Shown in pieces: positions 26,853 to 39,168 of a DNA stretch of 64,000 bases (position 1 is the stretch's first letter; each line of letters opens with the position of its first letter). Origin of the DNA: Verrucomicrobiota bacterium (lineage in GTDB: Bacteria; Verrucomicrobiota; Kiritimatiellia; UBA8416; JABMPJ01); the NCBI GenBank assembly GCA_018648805.1, contig JABGQM010000023.1, positions 1 through 64,000 of the forward strand, read 5' to 3'. Both the position numbers and the translations under genes were made by a program. A model generated the notes under the pieces. That model had not been told where the DNA came from. It did not search any database and was given only the letters and a program-made list of their open reading frames with translations.

Positions 26853-27496
26853 TGACTAACGCCATACCACTGACTGCGGGTCCCGTGCTGGCCTACCTAC
26901 TGGGATCCATCCCTTTCGGTTTTGTCATCGCCAAGGCACGCGGCATCGATATCCGCTCGGTCGGCAGCGGCAACATCGGGGCCACAAATGTCTTTCGGTC
27001 CGTCGGCAAGGGCTGGGGGTTGCTCACCTTCCTGTGCGATTTCCTAAAGGGGCTCATACCAGCCCTCCTGTTTCCCTTGCTGGCCGAGCATCTTGGCTTT
27101 GGCCGTTCAACCGACGGCCTGCGTATTCTGTGTGCGGCAGGCGCGATTGCCGGCCACAACTGGCCGATCTTCCTGCAGTTCAAAGGGGGTAAAGGCGTCG
27201 CCACCAGTGCCGGTGCCCTGCTGGGGATTGCCCCTGCGGCCGTGGGGGTCGGCCTGGCTGCGTGGGCGGTCATGCTCGTCACCTTGCGCTATGTATCCCT
27301 GGCATCCATGGTCGCCGCAGGCGCCATTGCCGGCGCCGCATGGATCATGCGCGACAGCGGAGAGCTGCTTGTGCCGCTGGCACTCAGCGCGCTGGCCCTG
27401 CTGGTGATCGCACGCCATCACGGAAATATCCGGCGCCTGCTGTGCGGGACAGAGAGTCGATTTAACTTCAAACGGAAACGCGGGGACAGTGCATGA
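26852..27496 (+). CDS. plsY: Glycerol-3-phosphate acyltransferase PlsY
   Basis: A 214-residue inner-membrane enzyme with about five hydrophobic segments. The three PlsY motifs are visible: YLLGSIPFGFVIAKARGIDI with SGNIGATNVFR, then GHNWPIFLQFKGGKGVATS, and a later HHGNIRRLLCGTE. It acylates glycerol-3-phosphate with acyl-phosphate. The start is GTG 26852, sharing its G with the preceding stop codon. Next to gpsA, which makes its substrate. Confidence 0.95.
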   Translation: MTNAIPLTAGPVLAYLLGSIPFGFVIAKARGIDIRSVGSGNIGATNVFRSVGKGWGLLTFLCDFLKGLIPALLFPLLAEHLGFGRSTDGLRILCAAGAIAGHNWPIFLQFKGGKGVATSAGALLGIAPAAVGVGLAAWAVMLVTLRYVSLASMVAAGAIAGAAWIMRDSGELLVPLALSALALLVIARHHGNIRRLLCGTESRFNFKRKRGDSA

Positions 27497-28491
27497 GCAA
27501 ACGTATCACGGTAGTAGGTGACGGAGGCTGGGGAACGGCATTGGCGCTGGTGCTGCACGGCAACGGCCACGCGGTCACCGTGTGGGGCCCCTTCGCGGAG
27601 GTCATCGCCCCGATCAATGCGACGCATGAAAACGAAACCTACCTGCCGGGCATCCAGCTTCCGGCAGGCATTCGCTGGACCGCCGACCGGGCCGAAGCCG
27701 CCGCCGACTGCGACATTGCCGTGCTGGCGATTCCGACCCGCTACTTCCGCCCGGTGCTCGACTCGTTCGCCGGCCGCTTCCCTGACCGATGTCGCTTCGT
27801 GAGTGTGGCCAAGGGACTGGACCAGTCGTCCCACGAGCGCATGAGCGTCGTGGCCCAAGCGGTTCTGGACTCACCGCACGTCGCCGTCCTGTCGGGTCCG
27901 AGCCATGCCGAGGAGGTGGCGCGCGGTATTCCGACGGCCGTCGTGATGGCCGCGGAGGAAGCCGGGCTAAGTCAGGAGCTGCAAGCGGTTTTCGCGGCCC
28001 CGCTCTTTCGGGTCTATTCAGCCGACGACGTCATCGGCGTTGAGTTGGGCGGCGCCTTGAAGAACGTCATTGCCATCGCCGTGGGTATGGCGGACGGCCT
28101 GGGATTTGGTGACAACACGCGCGCGGCGCTTATCACGCGTGGTCTGGCCGAGATGACGAGGCTGGGCGTGGCCCTGGGGGCTCAACCGACCACCTTTGCG
28201 GGGCTGAGCGGCATGGGCGATCTGATTGTGACCTGCACCAGTCAGCACAGCCGCAACCGTGGTGTGGGCGAACGGATCGGGCGAGGCGAACCGGTCGCGA
28301 CGATCATGGACGGCTTCAAGCAGGCCGTCGAGGGGGTCTGGAACTGCGCGGCGGCTTCTGAGTTAGCGGCAGGCCTCGGCATCGACGTCCCCGTCACGCG
28401 CGAGGTGTTCGCCATCGTGCATCAGGGCAAGACGCCTCAGGATGGGGTCAGCGCCTTGTTGGAGCGCGACCTCAAGTCCGAGCGCGCCTAA
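27493..28491 (+). CDS. gpsA: NAD(P)-dependent glycerol-3-phosphate dehydrogenase
   Basis: 332 residues with an N-terminal Rossmann fold (VVGDGGWGTALALVL), the catalytic Lys region ELGGALKNVIAIAVG and GDLIVTCTSQHSRNR. It reduces dihydroxyacetone phosphate to sn-glycerol-3-phosphate for phospholipid synthesis. Note VVGDGGWGT where most have GAGSWGT. The ATG overlaps the plsY stop, giving a compact glycerolipid pair. Confidence 0.96.
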   Translation: MSKRITVVGDGGWGTALALVLHGNGHAVTVWGPFAEVIAPINATHENETYLPGIQLPAGIRWTADRAEAAADCDIAVLAIPTRYFRPVLDSFAGRFPDRCRFVSVAKGLDQSSHERMSVVAQAVLDSPHVAVLSGPSHAEEVARGIPTAVVMAAEEAGLSQELQAVFAAPLFRVYSADDVIGVELGGALKNVIAIAVGMADGLGFGDNTRAALITRGLAEMTRLGVALGAQPTTFAGLSGMGDLIVTCTSQHSRNRGVGERIGRGEPVATIMDGFKQAVEGVWNCAAASELAAGLGIDVPVTREVFAIVHQGKTPQDGVSALLERDLKSERA

Positions 28492-28503
28492 CCGCGGATG
28501 CGC

Positions 28504-30324
28504 TTACGCACGCGCGGCTTCGGCCCGGGTAGTGAGGCGCCGTGAGTGCAGCATCTGCATGATCGAGAGTCCCTGGCTAACCGACCAGTAGAGCACCAGT
28601 GCCGACGGCATGCTGTAAAACATGAAGAGCATGAAGAGCGGCATGAACTGCATCATTTTCTGCTGTTGCGGGTCGCCGCCTGACGGGGTCAACTTCTGCT
28701 GCCAGAACATCGTGGCGGCCATCACGACCGGCAGAATATTGATGCCGCCGGCGGGGAATGGCAAGGCGCCGGCGAGGATGCCTTCGGGTTCGCTCAGATC
28801 GGCAATCCAGAGGAAGCTCGCGAAACGAAGTTCAACGGCGCTGCGCAGCACGGTAAAGAGGGCGATAAAGACCGGCATCTGGACCACGATGGGCAGGCAG
28901 CCGGCCATGGGATTGACCTTGTGCTCCTTGTAGAGCGCCATGACCTCCTGGTTCATCTTCTGCGGCTTATCCTTGAATTTCTCCCGGATCTCCTTCACAA
29001 GCGGCTGCACCCGCTGCATCTCCTTCATGCTCTGGGTGCTCTTGTGGGTGATCGGCCAGAAGAGGGTCCGCACGATGGCGGTCAGGAGAATGATAGCGAC
29101 TCCGTAGTTCGGGATCAGGGCATACAACCAGTTCAGGGTCGACAGCAGCACGCGGCAGAGCCAGCGGAACCACTGCCACCAGGCATACAGCATGACCTCA
29201 TCCTGACGCGCCCCGAGTGTCTTCAGGACAGAGAACTTTTTGGGGCCCACATAGTAGCCGACACTCCGCTCGAAGCGGCCACCGGGCTCGATGAGTGCGG
29301 CACCCAGCGTGACGTCGGCCGAGACCTGCCCCACCATGAATCGGGTCGACGCTTCGTCACGTGCGGCATAAAGGGTGCAGGAGGAGGCCGGCTCCTCGGG
29401 GGCCAGGATCTGGACAAAATACTTGTTCTTGGCCGCGACCCAGGTCTGCGGGGCCGCAATATGCTGGTTGACGGTTTTGGGCATCATGTCGACCGGCATG
29501 CGGTTGCGCGAGCAGCCGCCGCTGGATCCGCCAAAAAGCTGGGGGATACTCTTGAGCGTGCCGAGGCCTTTCTTTCCCCACCGTTGCACCTTGGCCCCGC
29601 CACTATCGGCCAGTGTATCAAGGCCCAGGTAGGTCTGCCCGCGTGTCTTGGCCTTGGTGCGCACAACATCCATCGGCCCCAGCGCGAGAGCATACTCCGG
29701 CAGCGCCAGCGGGCCATCACTCTGGTTGATGAACGTATCCACCATCTCAAGGCTATAGTCGTCGCCGAGAGTCAGGCGACGTTCCAGGCGCAGGCCGTTT
29801 TCAGCTGTACGGCTGAGCAGGACGGCGTTGGTGCCACGGACATACTGCAGGTCATAATCTGCGGCGACCGAAAACCCGGACAGCCCCACGATCGAGAGGG
29901 CCGGATGATCAGACAGGTCCAGGACGACGGGTCCGCTATCCGCATCGGCTGTTTCCGCGTAGTCGGCAAATTCCACACGCGTGACGCCTGCCCCCCAGGA
30001 CGATACGGTCACGCTGGCGACGCTATTGGTGAGCAGCCGTATGCGTTCGGGATTCGCGTGTTCCGCCGGCTCGGGGGGCGCGACCACGGGAACCGCGACA
30101 GGTGCCGCGACAGCGGGGGGCGTCACCGGGCTGCCGACAGCAGGTGCAGTCAGGGCCGCCACAGGCGCTGCGGCGCGCTGCGCCACGGCATTGGTACCGG
30201 CCTGGGCGGGCGCTTCGGCGGGAGGCGGCGGTGGGTTGAGTAGTGCCTGGCGGCGCTGGAAATAGCCCCACCCCAGGAGCCCCAGGAAGAGGACGACGAC
30301 GATTGCGATATCTTGTTTATTCAT
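28504..30324 (-). CDS. yidC: Membrane protein insertase YidC
   Basis: 606 residues, the long Gram-negative form: an N-terminal membrane helix (5-22), an Ala/Pro/Val linker to about residue 90, a large periplasmic beta-sandwich (about 95-370) and the conserved five-helix insertase core (about 390-600). The core contains [40 protein letters not shown] and [16 protein letters not shown]. It inserts inner-membrane proteins with or without SecYEG. It ends the rpmH-rnpA-yidD-yidC operon and overlaps yidD by 8 bases. Confidence 0.97.
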   Translation of the reverse strand: MNKQDIAIVVVLFLGLLGWGYFQRRQALLNPPPPPAEAPAQAGTNAVAQRAAAPVAALTAPAVGSPVTPPAVAAPVAVPVVAPPEPAEHANPERIRLLTNSVASVTVSSWGAGVTRVEFADYAETADADSGPVVLDLSDHPALSIVGLSGFSVAADYDLQYVRGTNAVLLSRTAENGLRLERRLTLGDDYSLEMVDTFINQSDGPLALPEYALALGPMDVVRTKAKTRGQTYLGLDTLADSGGAKVQRWGKKGLGTLKSIPQLFGGSSGGCSRNRMPVDMMPKTVNQHIAAPQTWVAAKNKYFVQILAPEEPASSCTLYAARDEASTRFMVGQVSADVTLGAALIEPGGRFERSVGYYVGPKKFSVLKTLGARQDEVMLYAWWQWFRWLCRVLLSTLNWLYALIPNYGVAIILLTAIVRTLFWPITHKSTQSMKEMQRVQPLVKEIREKFKDKPQKMNQEVMALYKEHKVNPMAGCLPIVVQMPVFIALFTVLRSAVELRFASFLWIADLSEPEGILAGALPFPAGGINILPVVMAATMFWQQKLTPSGGDPQQQKMMQFMPLFMLFMFYSMPSALVLYWSVSQGLSIMQMLHSRRLTTRAEAARA

Positions 30325-30598
30325 AAGTGGATACTCCTTGAACGGAAGGCATGTCCGGCACGGGGTCTACCCCGCCCGGATGAAAGGGATGGCACTTGCA
30401 TAGTCTGACCAGACCCAGCCATGTGCCTCTGATCACGCCGAAGCGCTTGACTGCATCCATGCAGTAGTGCGAGCAGGATGGGTAGAAACGGCAGCGGTTG
30501 CCGAGCAGCGGCGAGAGAAAGAGCTGATAGATACGCACGAGCAGCACGACGCACCCGCGGGCCGCGTTCTGGACCCGTTGTCCTGCTTTGCTCATCAT
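30317..30598 (-). CDS. yidD: YidD membrane-protein insertion efficiency factor
   Basis: ATG 30598 overlaps the rnpA stop (ATGA), giving 93 residues. The family signature is present: [29 protein letters not shown] and the C-terminal [13 protein letters not shown]. This Cys-rich amphipathic protein helps YidC-dependent insertion. Confidence 0.94.
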   Translation of the reverse strand: MMSKAGQRVQNAARGCVVLLVRIYQLFLSPLLGNRCRFYPSCSHYCMDAVKRFGVIRGTWLGLVRLCKCHPFHPGGVDPVPDMPSVQGVSTYE

Positions 30599-31029
30599 GT
30601 GCTCCTGTCTTCGGGCCGGCGCCGCACGCGACATCGCTGTGCCACGGTCAGCAAGTCCTGCGCCACATCACAGCATCGGGCCTGCAGGATGGCACGCCGC
30701 GCCACCAGCACACAGTCGCGATGGCGTACGAGCTGCTCCCGGTTCAACCGGAAGGCTTCACGCAGCAGTCGCTTGGCCCGGGCGCGGTCCACGGCGCGTC
30801 GAAAGGTGCGCTTGGATGCAATCACCCCGGCACGTGGCACCTCGGCAGGCCCCTCGTCGGTCCAGAGCACCACGTATCGTCCCGCACTGCGGTGCCCGCG
30901 CGAGAAGATGCGTTGGTAGTCGGTGTTGTGAACAATACGTCGCTCACACGAAAAACCGGCATCGGCGTGGCGTGGCACGGGTATCGTACAGTCGGTAGGC
31001 GGTCCGGTCACATCGCCGGGAGTGCGCAT
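30595..31029 (-). CDS. rnpA: Ribonuclease P protein component
   Basis: 144 residues, slightly long because of a ~28-residue N-terminal extension. The RNA-binding RNR helix is visible as [18 protein letters not shown], preceded by the strand RAGVIASKR. It supports the RNase P RNA in 5' tRNA processing. It lies 2 bp after rpmH. The RNase P RNA itself is not in the window. Confidence 0.92.
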   Translation of the reverse strand: MRTPGDVTGPPTDCTIPVPRHADAGFSCERRIVHNTDYQRIFSRGHRSAGRYVVLWTDEGPAEVPRAGVIASKRTFRRAVDRARAKRLLREAFRLNREQLVRHRDCVLVARRAILQARCCDVAQDLLTVAQRCRVRRRPEDRST

Positions 31030-31031
31030 AC

Positions 31032-31166
31032 TCAGGCCGACAGTTTAGCGCGCCCTTTACGGCGACGGTTGGCGATGACGGCACGACCGCCGGGTGTCGC
31101 CATGCGCGCACGGAAACCGATCTTGCGCTTGCGCTTCAGGTTAGATGGCTGGTATGTGCGTTTCAT
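31032..31166 (-). CDS. rpmH: 50S ribosomal protein L34
   Basis: A 44-residue protein beginning [18 protein letters not shown] and ending [11 protein letters not shown], with the conserved [18 protein letters not shown] middle. It is strongly basic, as expected for L34. It heads the rnpA-yidD-yidC operon in the usual bacterial order. dnaA, which often neighbours rpmH, is not here; a methyltransferase gene lies upstream instead. Confidence 0.97.
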   Translation of the reverse strand: MKRTYQPSNLKRKRKIGFRARMATPGGRAVIANRRRKGRAKLSA

Positions 31167-31208
31167 TCTTCAATATTCCCGTTCTGATTTGTGGTCAAAA
31201 GGCTGCGG

Positions 31209-31236
31209 ACGATAGCAGGTTCTGACTAAAAGTCAA
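31209..31236 (-). promoter_or_regulatory. Candidate promoter of the rpmH operon
   Basis: On the minus strand, TTGACT (31236-31231), 16-bp spacer, TATCGT (31214-31209), giving a leader of about 35 nt before the rpmH ATG. Position and hexamers make it the most convincing promoter in the window. Confidence 0.5.
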
Positions 31237-31259
31237 GCGCTCCCGACCGGACATAATGG

Positions 31260-32102
31260 CTACTTGGCGGCCTTACTGAGAACGGCCTCACTGATCGACC
31301 GGCCATCCACAAGCACCGGTGCATTGCGCGGGCGCCAGGCGCGTCGCTTAGCGGACGCCACCAGACTGTTTCCACGCGTGAAGAAAAGAAGCAAATCAAG
31401 TTGGCTGGCAATCCAGTAAAAGGGGGATGCTATCAGGTAGGTACGCCGGATGCTGCGTCCCGATTCCGGCAGCTCGCGCGGAAAGCCGTCCAGCACAAAG
31501 GTGACGACACAGTTGACCAGTTCGACAAAGAAGCGGGAGTAGGAGCGCATATTGTGCACATCAAACCCGTGCTTCAATATGCTGAAGAGTTGCGATTCGG
31601 TGTAGCCCGTATACGTGATGCCCGGGCTCTCCCGGATGGCGGTCAACATTGAACGGAGCGAGCGGACCAGGCTGAAGGGCTTCTCATGGTGCACGTTGAC
31701 AATGAGGCGGCCGTCCGGCTTAAGGATACGGTGACACTCCTCGATAAAAGCATCGTCGGCGTGAAAGCCCTCCAGTCCGTCAAAAATAACCACGGCATCG
31801 AAGCTCTTGCGCTTAAACGGCATCGTGCGATCGGTCAGACGGTGCACGTTGTCCTCAACGGCGGCTCGAACGGAGGCCTCGGCTTCGTCTGAGAGCACGG
31901 CGCTATGCCATTTGCCGCCCTGTTTGCGGAGCAACCCACTCAAGGCACCATTGGGCGATCCGATATCGAGGCAGGTTTGTGCGGCCGAGGAGCCAAGGAC
32001 CCGAAGGGTCTCGTGCAGGCGCACACGCAGCGTCACAGAATGCCGGAACTCAAAAAGTCCGGTATCCATCCCTCTCGTCACAGTTCCATCCTCTGGCGGC
32101 AT
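31260..32102 (-). CDS. Class I SAM-dependent methyltransferase
   Basis: 280 residues; AAGGAG lies 9 bases before ATG 32102. The SAM-binding strand and glycine loop CLDIGSPNGALSGLL is near residue 45, with the acidic second strand, FDAVVIFDGLEGFH and the ECHRILKPDGRLIVNVHH strand that mark the methyltransferase type 11 fold. The C-terminal ~100 residues add a hydrophobic segment (VELVNCVVTFVLDGF and SPFYWIASQLDLLLFF) that may touch the membrane. Substrate not predictable. Confidence 0.82.
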   Translation of the reverse strand: MPPEDGTVTRGMDTGLFEFRHSVTLRVRLHETLRVLGSSAAQTCLDIGSPNGALSGLLRKQGGKWHSAVLSDEAEASVRAAVEDNVHRLTDRTMPFKRKSFDAVVIFDGLEGFHADDAFIEECHRILKPDGRLIVNVHHEKPFSLVRSLRSMLTAIRESPGITYTGYTESQLFSILKHGFDVHNMRSYSRFFVELVNCVVTFVLDGFPRELPESGRSIRRTYLIASPFYWIASQLDLLLFFTRGNSLVASAKRRAWRPRNAPVLVDGRSISEAVLSKAAK

Positions 32103-32187
32103 CTAACGTCTCTCCTTGGCGCGGCATTATAGCAGTCAGCCTCAGGGGGTCAAGTGCGGGGGATGGGACAAGAAGAAACAGGCGAGG

Positions 32188-32979
32188 TCACGCAGACGTG
32201 AGGGTAAGCTGTATCGCATCCAGAATGTCGGCGCTGTCGCGCGCGACGACATAGCGATTAACGTCCCGTGATCCTGCCCCAATAGTAGCCGATTCAACAC
32301 GGTCTCCAACGCCAACAGTGTTGTAGACAACGATAGGCGTCGAAGACGTCGTTGGCATGGCCCGTAGCAACGAGGCCACGGGACCGCCGTTCAGCCCGGT
32401 CAGGTAGCGCTTGAGCACGACCACATCCGGTTTCTGGGACGGGGCCACCTCGAGCACGGCGGGCCCGGATTCAGCGGTCGTAACACGGAGGCCCTTGCGC
32501 GAGAGCGCGCGGCTGAGCCTGTCCGCCATCTCGGGATCATCCTCCCCCAGCAGCACATGCTGGGAGCCAGAGGCATCCTCGCTCCGCGCCTGGCGGGACG
32601 TGGTTGCCAGGACCGCTTCAATTTTCTCCAGAAGCAGTTCTTTGTGGCAGGGCTTGGCGATGAAGCCGGCCACATCAACCCCGTCAAAGAACGTCCGCAG
32701 GTTGATCCGGGCCGTCAGAATGAGGATCGGGGGCGGCGGCTCGGCGCTGGCCTGGACGCGCTGCAGGAAGCCCATGCCGCCCATCCCGGGCATACTGATA
32801 TCCAGAATCACGAGACTGGGCGTGCAGACCTGAAGTTTGCGGAGGGCCTGTTCGCCGCTACGGGCCAGTTCGACCCTGTAGCCATGGTGCGCGAGAAAAT
32901 CCCTCACGGTCACGCGCAGATGACTCTCGTCATCGACGAACAGGATTAACGGGGATTCGTCTGTAATCTCAACACTCAC
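32188..32979 (-). CDS. Tandem receiver-domain protein, second receiver degenerate
   Basis: 263 residues with two CheY-like domains and no output domain. Receiver 1 (about 10-125) is complete: Asp16-Asp17, phospho-acceptor Asp60 in VILDISMPG and Lys109 in FIAKP. Receiver 2 (about 140-260) keeps the acidic pair in GEDDPE, but has Lys190 (VVVLKRYL) where the phospho-acceptor Asp should be. It also lacks the conserved Lys-Pro. It could be a phosphate sink or adaptor. The start overlaps the stop of the upstream small membrane protein gene. Confidence 0.85.
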   Translation of the reverse strand: MSVEITDESPLILFVDDESHLRVTVRDFLAHHGYRVELARSGEQALRKLQVCTPSLVILDISMPGMGGMGFLQRVQASAEPPPPILILTARINLRTFFDGVDVAGFIAKPCHKELLLEKIEAVLATTSRQARSEDASGSQHVLLGEDDPEMADRLSRALSRKGLRVTTAESGPAVLEVAPSQKPDVVVLKRYLTGLNGGPVASLLRAMPTTSSTPIVVYNTVGVGDRVESATIGAGSRDVNRYVVARDSADILDAIQLTLTSA

Positions 32980-33206
32980 TGATCCGCTCCATCGCTTATC
33001 GGCACCACACCCGCTGTCACAGCGTGACTGTTGGCGTCCAATCCAAGAAACCCTTCATAGACATCACTCATGCCATCCTGGTCACGGTCAGGGCCGATCC
33101 CCCGCACAATGAAGAGCAGGGCGGCCAAGGCCAACAACACCACGCTGAACCAGAGTCCGGCCGCGCCCGGCAATTCCGATGCATTCCTGTAATGACCCAT
33201 TCGCAT
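32976..33206 (-). CDS. Small membrane-anchored protein with a Ca-binding-type loop
   Basis: From ATG 33206 (MRMGHYRN) about 76 residues; ATG 33200 is an alternative. One membrane helix (WFSVVLLALAALLFIV) is followed by GPDRDQDGMSDVYEGFLGL, which matches the thrombospondin type 3/dockerin-like DxDxDG calcium loop and the D-x-YE continuation. Such loops sit outside the membrane. It is coupled by ATGA to the tandem-receiver gene. Confidence 0.6.
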   Translation of the reverse strand: MRMGHYRNASELPGAAGLWFSVVLLALAALLFIVRGIGPDRDQDGMSDVYEGFLGLDANSHAVTAGVVPISDGADQ

Positions 33207-33558
33207 AGACGCCTCCGCCGAATCGACTTGCTGCGAGGGCCAGATGGGCGGCCGTACCAAGATCCACACCGCCACTGGCGGCGTGTGCCTCAACAAGATC
33301 CTGTACTAGTAAACTGCCCGTCATAACTCCTCTTACACTGCGAGAAGTCTACCCCGCGAGCCGCGAACCGCCTATACGGGAAAAGGCTCAATCTCACTAC
33401 GGGAGATTCCCTAGTCGGTATCCCGTTCCTGCGCGGCGCCGCGTCCGGCTATGCCACCGGTTGTGTGCCGGGAGATCAGGATCTTTTGCTTGTCATGCCG
33501 GCGGTCGGGCGCTAAGTTGAGCTTGCTTGGAGAGTCAAAGAAAGAGCAGGCTGTTGGC
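33207..33558. other. 352-bp divergent gap upstream of NarL-type regulator
   Basis: No gene is seen. The NarL-type frame could be extended back to 33451, but the extension does not look like protein of this family. A promoter candidate lies at 33490-33518. The left part presumably carries the promoter for the minus-strand genes. Confidence 0.5.
33490..33518 (+). promoter_or_regulatory. Candidate promoter of the NarL-type regulator
   Basis: TTGTCA (33490-33495), 17-bp spacer, TAAGTT (33513-33518), about 40 bp before ATG 33559. The -35 is 5/6, the -10 only 3/6. Confidence 0.33.
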
Positions 33559-34221
33559 ATGGCAGAGCAGAATGAAACGCGCATCCTTCTGGTGGATGAT
33601 CACCCCGTGGTCCGCAAGGGACTGGCGGCGGTTATTGACGAACAGGCGGATCTTCACGTCTGCGCACAGGTGGGCACCTATGCGGAGGCGCTGGAGGCCC
33701 TGCGTAGTCATAAGCCCGATGTCGCCCTGGTCGATCTGCGGCTGGGCGAGGGCAGCGGCCTGAACCTGATTGGCGAGATGCTGGCGGTCACACCCGAGCT
33801 CGCGGCCCTGGTGTTCTCGATGCATGATGACAAGCAGTTTGCCGAACGTGCCATCCGGGCCGGCGCCCGTGGCTATGTCATGAAGCAGGAGCCCACCGAG
33901 ACACTGCTTGAAGCCATCCGCCAGGTGCGTGACGGCGAGATCTATCTGCGGCCCGATCTAGCGCCCCAGGTCATGGAGCGGCTGATCGCTGATGGCAGCA
34001 ACATGCAGCTGACCGAGCTTGATCGCCTGAGCGACCGCGAAGTCGAAGTACTGCAACTCATGGCCGAGGGAATGAACCGGCGCGAGATTGCCGAGGAGAT
34101 GGGCTTGAGCGTCAAGACGATTGAGAGCTACCGCGAGAACATGAAAAAGAAACTGGAACTGCGCGACACCGTGCTGCTGGCCCAGTATGCCGTACGGGCC
34201 CTCGGCAACACCAGCGTCTAG
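33559..34221 (+). CDS. NarL/LuxR-family response regulator
   Basis: ATG 33559 (MAEQNETRILLVDDHPVVRK) gives 220 residues. The receiver has DDH, phospho-acceptor Asp in VALVDLRLGEGSG and a Lys in YVMKQEPTE. The C-terminal HTH (about 150-215) has LSDREVEVLQLMAEGM and VKTIESYRENMKKKL, the DNA-recognition helix of the NarL class. No kinase gene is adjacent; output targets unknown. Confidence 0.93.
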   Translation: MAEQNETRILLVDDHPVVRKGLAAVIDEQADLHVCAQVGTYAEALEALRSHKPDVALVDLRLGEGSGLNLIGEMLAVTPELAALVFSMHDDKQFAERAIRAGARGYVMKQEPTETLLEAIRQVRDGEIYLRPDLAPQVMERLIADGSNMQLTELDRLSDREVEVLQLMAEGMNRREIAEEMGLSVKTIESYRENMKKKLELRDTVLLAQYAVRALGNTSV

Positions 34222-34309
34222 CGCGCCGGATGCACTCCCCTATTGCTGGCCGGGCCTATTCATGCTATCACTCCCTGCAGTCGTAACCGTTTGAAGAGGT
34301 CGTTGAACT

Positions 34310-37539
<3,230 letters not shown>

Positions 37540-37540
37540 C

Positions 37541-38335
37541 CTAGCTTCGCCATTTCTCACGTGAACGGTCGGTGCGTTCGCGGGCCCAAATAATCCAGAT
37601 GCAGGCCTCGTAGAGCAGGACGAGTGGCAGGGCCATCAGTACCTGCGATATCGGATCGGGCGGGGTCAGAAGCATGGCAGCAATCAGCAGGCCAACCGCC
37701 ACATGGCGCCGATACTGGCGTAGCGACCGCGAGGTCACGATCCCGAGGTGCCCCAGCACGATGATGACCACCGGCAACTCGTAGGCCAGGCCAAAGGCGA
37801 TCAGCAGGCGCAGCACAAAGCTGACGTAGTCACCCAGTTCGACGAAGTCACAGGTTATACCCAGCCAGGTATTGATCCGAAGCATCATCTCCACCACGGC
37901 CGGCAGCACCAGGAAATAGCCAAAGGAGACCCCCACGCCAAAGAGCAAGACGGCATACCACAGCGCACTGCGGACGGTCCGGCGTTCGCGGGGGGTCAGA
38001 CCCGGCGAGACAAACCAGCCGACCGCCACGAGGATAAAGGGGAGCCCGAGCAGCAGGCCGCCCCAGAACCCGATGCGCAGCGTAATGGTGAGCCCGCCCG
38101 CCACGCGCAACACGCGCAGGAAGGTCTCGGGATCGGCCCCGGCACTGGCGACAGGTACTTTGAGAAGTTTGAGCACCTGCGGGGCCAGCGGCAGGGCCAC
38201 AGCCATGCCGACCGTCAGCGCGATGATCGACCAGAGAATCGTCACGCGCAAGTCGTTGAGGTGCTCAACGAACGGCTTGGTCCCTCGGGTCTCCTGTACG
38301 TCATCCGGCAAGGGGGGGGTCCTCCTCGCTCTCAT
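37541..38335 (-). CDS. tatC: Sec-independent protein translocase subunit TatC
   Basis: 264 residues with six membrane helices. The conserved N-terminal FVEHLNDLRVTILWS (TatC: HLxELRxR) and the RRTVRSALWYAVLLFGVGVSFGYFLVLP, FGLAYELPVVIIVLG and LTPPDPISQVLMALPL blocks are diagnostic. ATG 38335 overlaps tatA by 35 bases. A TTG at 38311 has a better Shine-Dalgarno (GAGGAGG 9 bases upstream) and may be the real start. Confidence 0.95.
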   Translation of the reverse strand: MRARRTPPLPDDVQETRGTKPFVEHLNDLRVTILWSIIALTVGMAVALPLAPQVLKLLKVPVASAGADPETFLRVLRVAGGLTITLRIGFWGGLLLGLPFILVAVGWFVSPGLTPRERRTVRSALWYAVLLFGVGVSFGYFLVLPAVVEMMLRINTWLGITCDFVELGDYVSFVLRLLIAFGLAYELPVVIIVLGHLGIVTSRSLRQYRRHVAVGLLIAAMLLTPPDPISQVLMALPLVLLYEACIWIIWARERTDRSREKWRS

Positions 38336-38639
38336 CCTCTTCGGGAAGCGCGTCAGCTGGCTCGTCAGGCGGATCGTGAGGTGGCGTGGTGGTCAGATCC
38401 GGTTCGTCCGCTTCGAAGACCGTGCGGACCCCGCTCTGGATATCCTCGTCAACGCGCATCAGTTGATCTTTGAAATCATTCGAGGCGCGACGAAGCTGTT
38501 GCATCAGGCTGCCCAGCGTGCGGGCAAACTCGGGAAGTTTTCGCGGTCCAAAAAGGAGCAGGACCACCAGGAATACGAGGATGATCTCGGCCGGCCCCGG
38601 TGCGCCGGAGAGAAAGCCGATATGGAGTATGGGGCCCAT
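38301..38639 (-). CDS. tatA: Twin-arginine translocase subunit TatA/TatB
   Basis: 112 residues: a short outer end, one helix (AEIILVFLVVLLLFGPRKLPEFARTLG), where the FGPRKLPE hinge is diagnostic, an amphipathic helix (residues about 40-65) and an acidic Pro-rich tail. With only one TatA/B-type gene before tatC, it may serve both roles. It is followed directly by tatC and preceded by pal (5-bp gap). Confidence 0.92.
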   Translation of the reverse strand: MGPILHIGFLSGAPGPAEIILVFLVVLLLFGPRKLPEFARTLGSLMQQLRRASNDFKDQLMRVDEDIQSGVRTVFEADEPDLTTTPPHDPPDEPADALPEEDESEEDPPLAG

Positions 38640-38644
38640 ACGAC

Positions 38645-39148
38645 TTAGCGATAGAGCGCGAATTCACCGCGGCGATTCTGCGTACGCGCGTTGTCATCGT
38701 GCCCCATCACGAGGGGCTTCTCTTCGCCATAGCTACGTGTCTGGATGCGTCCACTGTCGACGCCCAGCCCGATCAGGTAGGCGCGTACAGCCAGGGCGCG
38801 GTGCTCGCCGAGCGACATATTGTACTCGCGGCTGCCCCGTTCGTCACAGTGGCCTTCCACGACCAGGTTGACATCGCCCGCCCGCTGAAGGTAATCCGCA
38901 ACACGCTCGAGCTTGCTCTCTTCGGCGCTGTCCACCTGGTAGCTGTCATAGCGGAAACGCACGGCATCGAACGAGACATCGGTTACACGCGTACCGTCTT
39001 CGAAACGGTCCGTCAGGGCATGATCACCGTCAAGTTCTTCGATGATGAGGGCTTCCCCCATATCTTCACCAGAGGTCCGGCAGCCGCTTCCAGCCACCAT
39101 GGCCACACACACCAGCATTATTGACGTAAGCCATACAGTCGATTTCAT
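38645..39148 (-). CDS. pal: Peptidoglycan-associated lipoprotein Pal
   Basis: From ATG 39148 (better spaced from GGAG than ATG 39154) 167 residues. A lipobox AGSGC marks the lipid-modified Cys near residue 22. The OmpA-like domain includes VRFRYDSYQVD, VEGHCDERGSREYNMSLGEHRA and the Arg-rich SYGEEKPLV block, the meso-DAP-binding face. It anchors the outer membrane to peptidoglycan as part of Tol-Pal. Confidence 0.95.
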   Translation of the reverse strand: MKSTVWLTSIMLVCVAMVAGSGCRTSGEDMGEALIIEELDGDHALTDRFEDGTRVTDVSFDAVRFRYDSYQVDSAEESKLERVADYLQRAGDVNLVVEGHCDERGSREYNMSLGEHRALAVRAYLIGLGVDSGRIQTRSYGEEKPLVMGHDDNARTQNRRGEFALYR

Positions 39149-39168
39149 TGCCATTCACTCCATTGTTC

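Noticed and set aside
28921..30243. 440-residue plus-strand open frame
   Set aside because: Antisense to yidC.
31167..31259. Possible replication origin beside rpmH
   Set aside because: No DnaA boxes (TTATCCACA-like) or AT-rich unwinding element are visible and dnaA is not adjacent.
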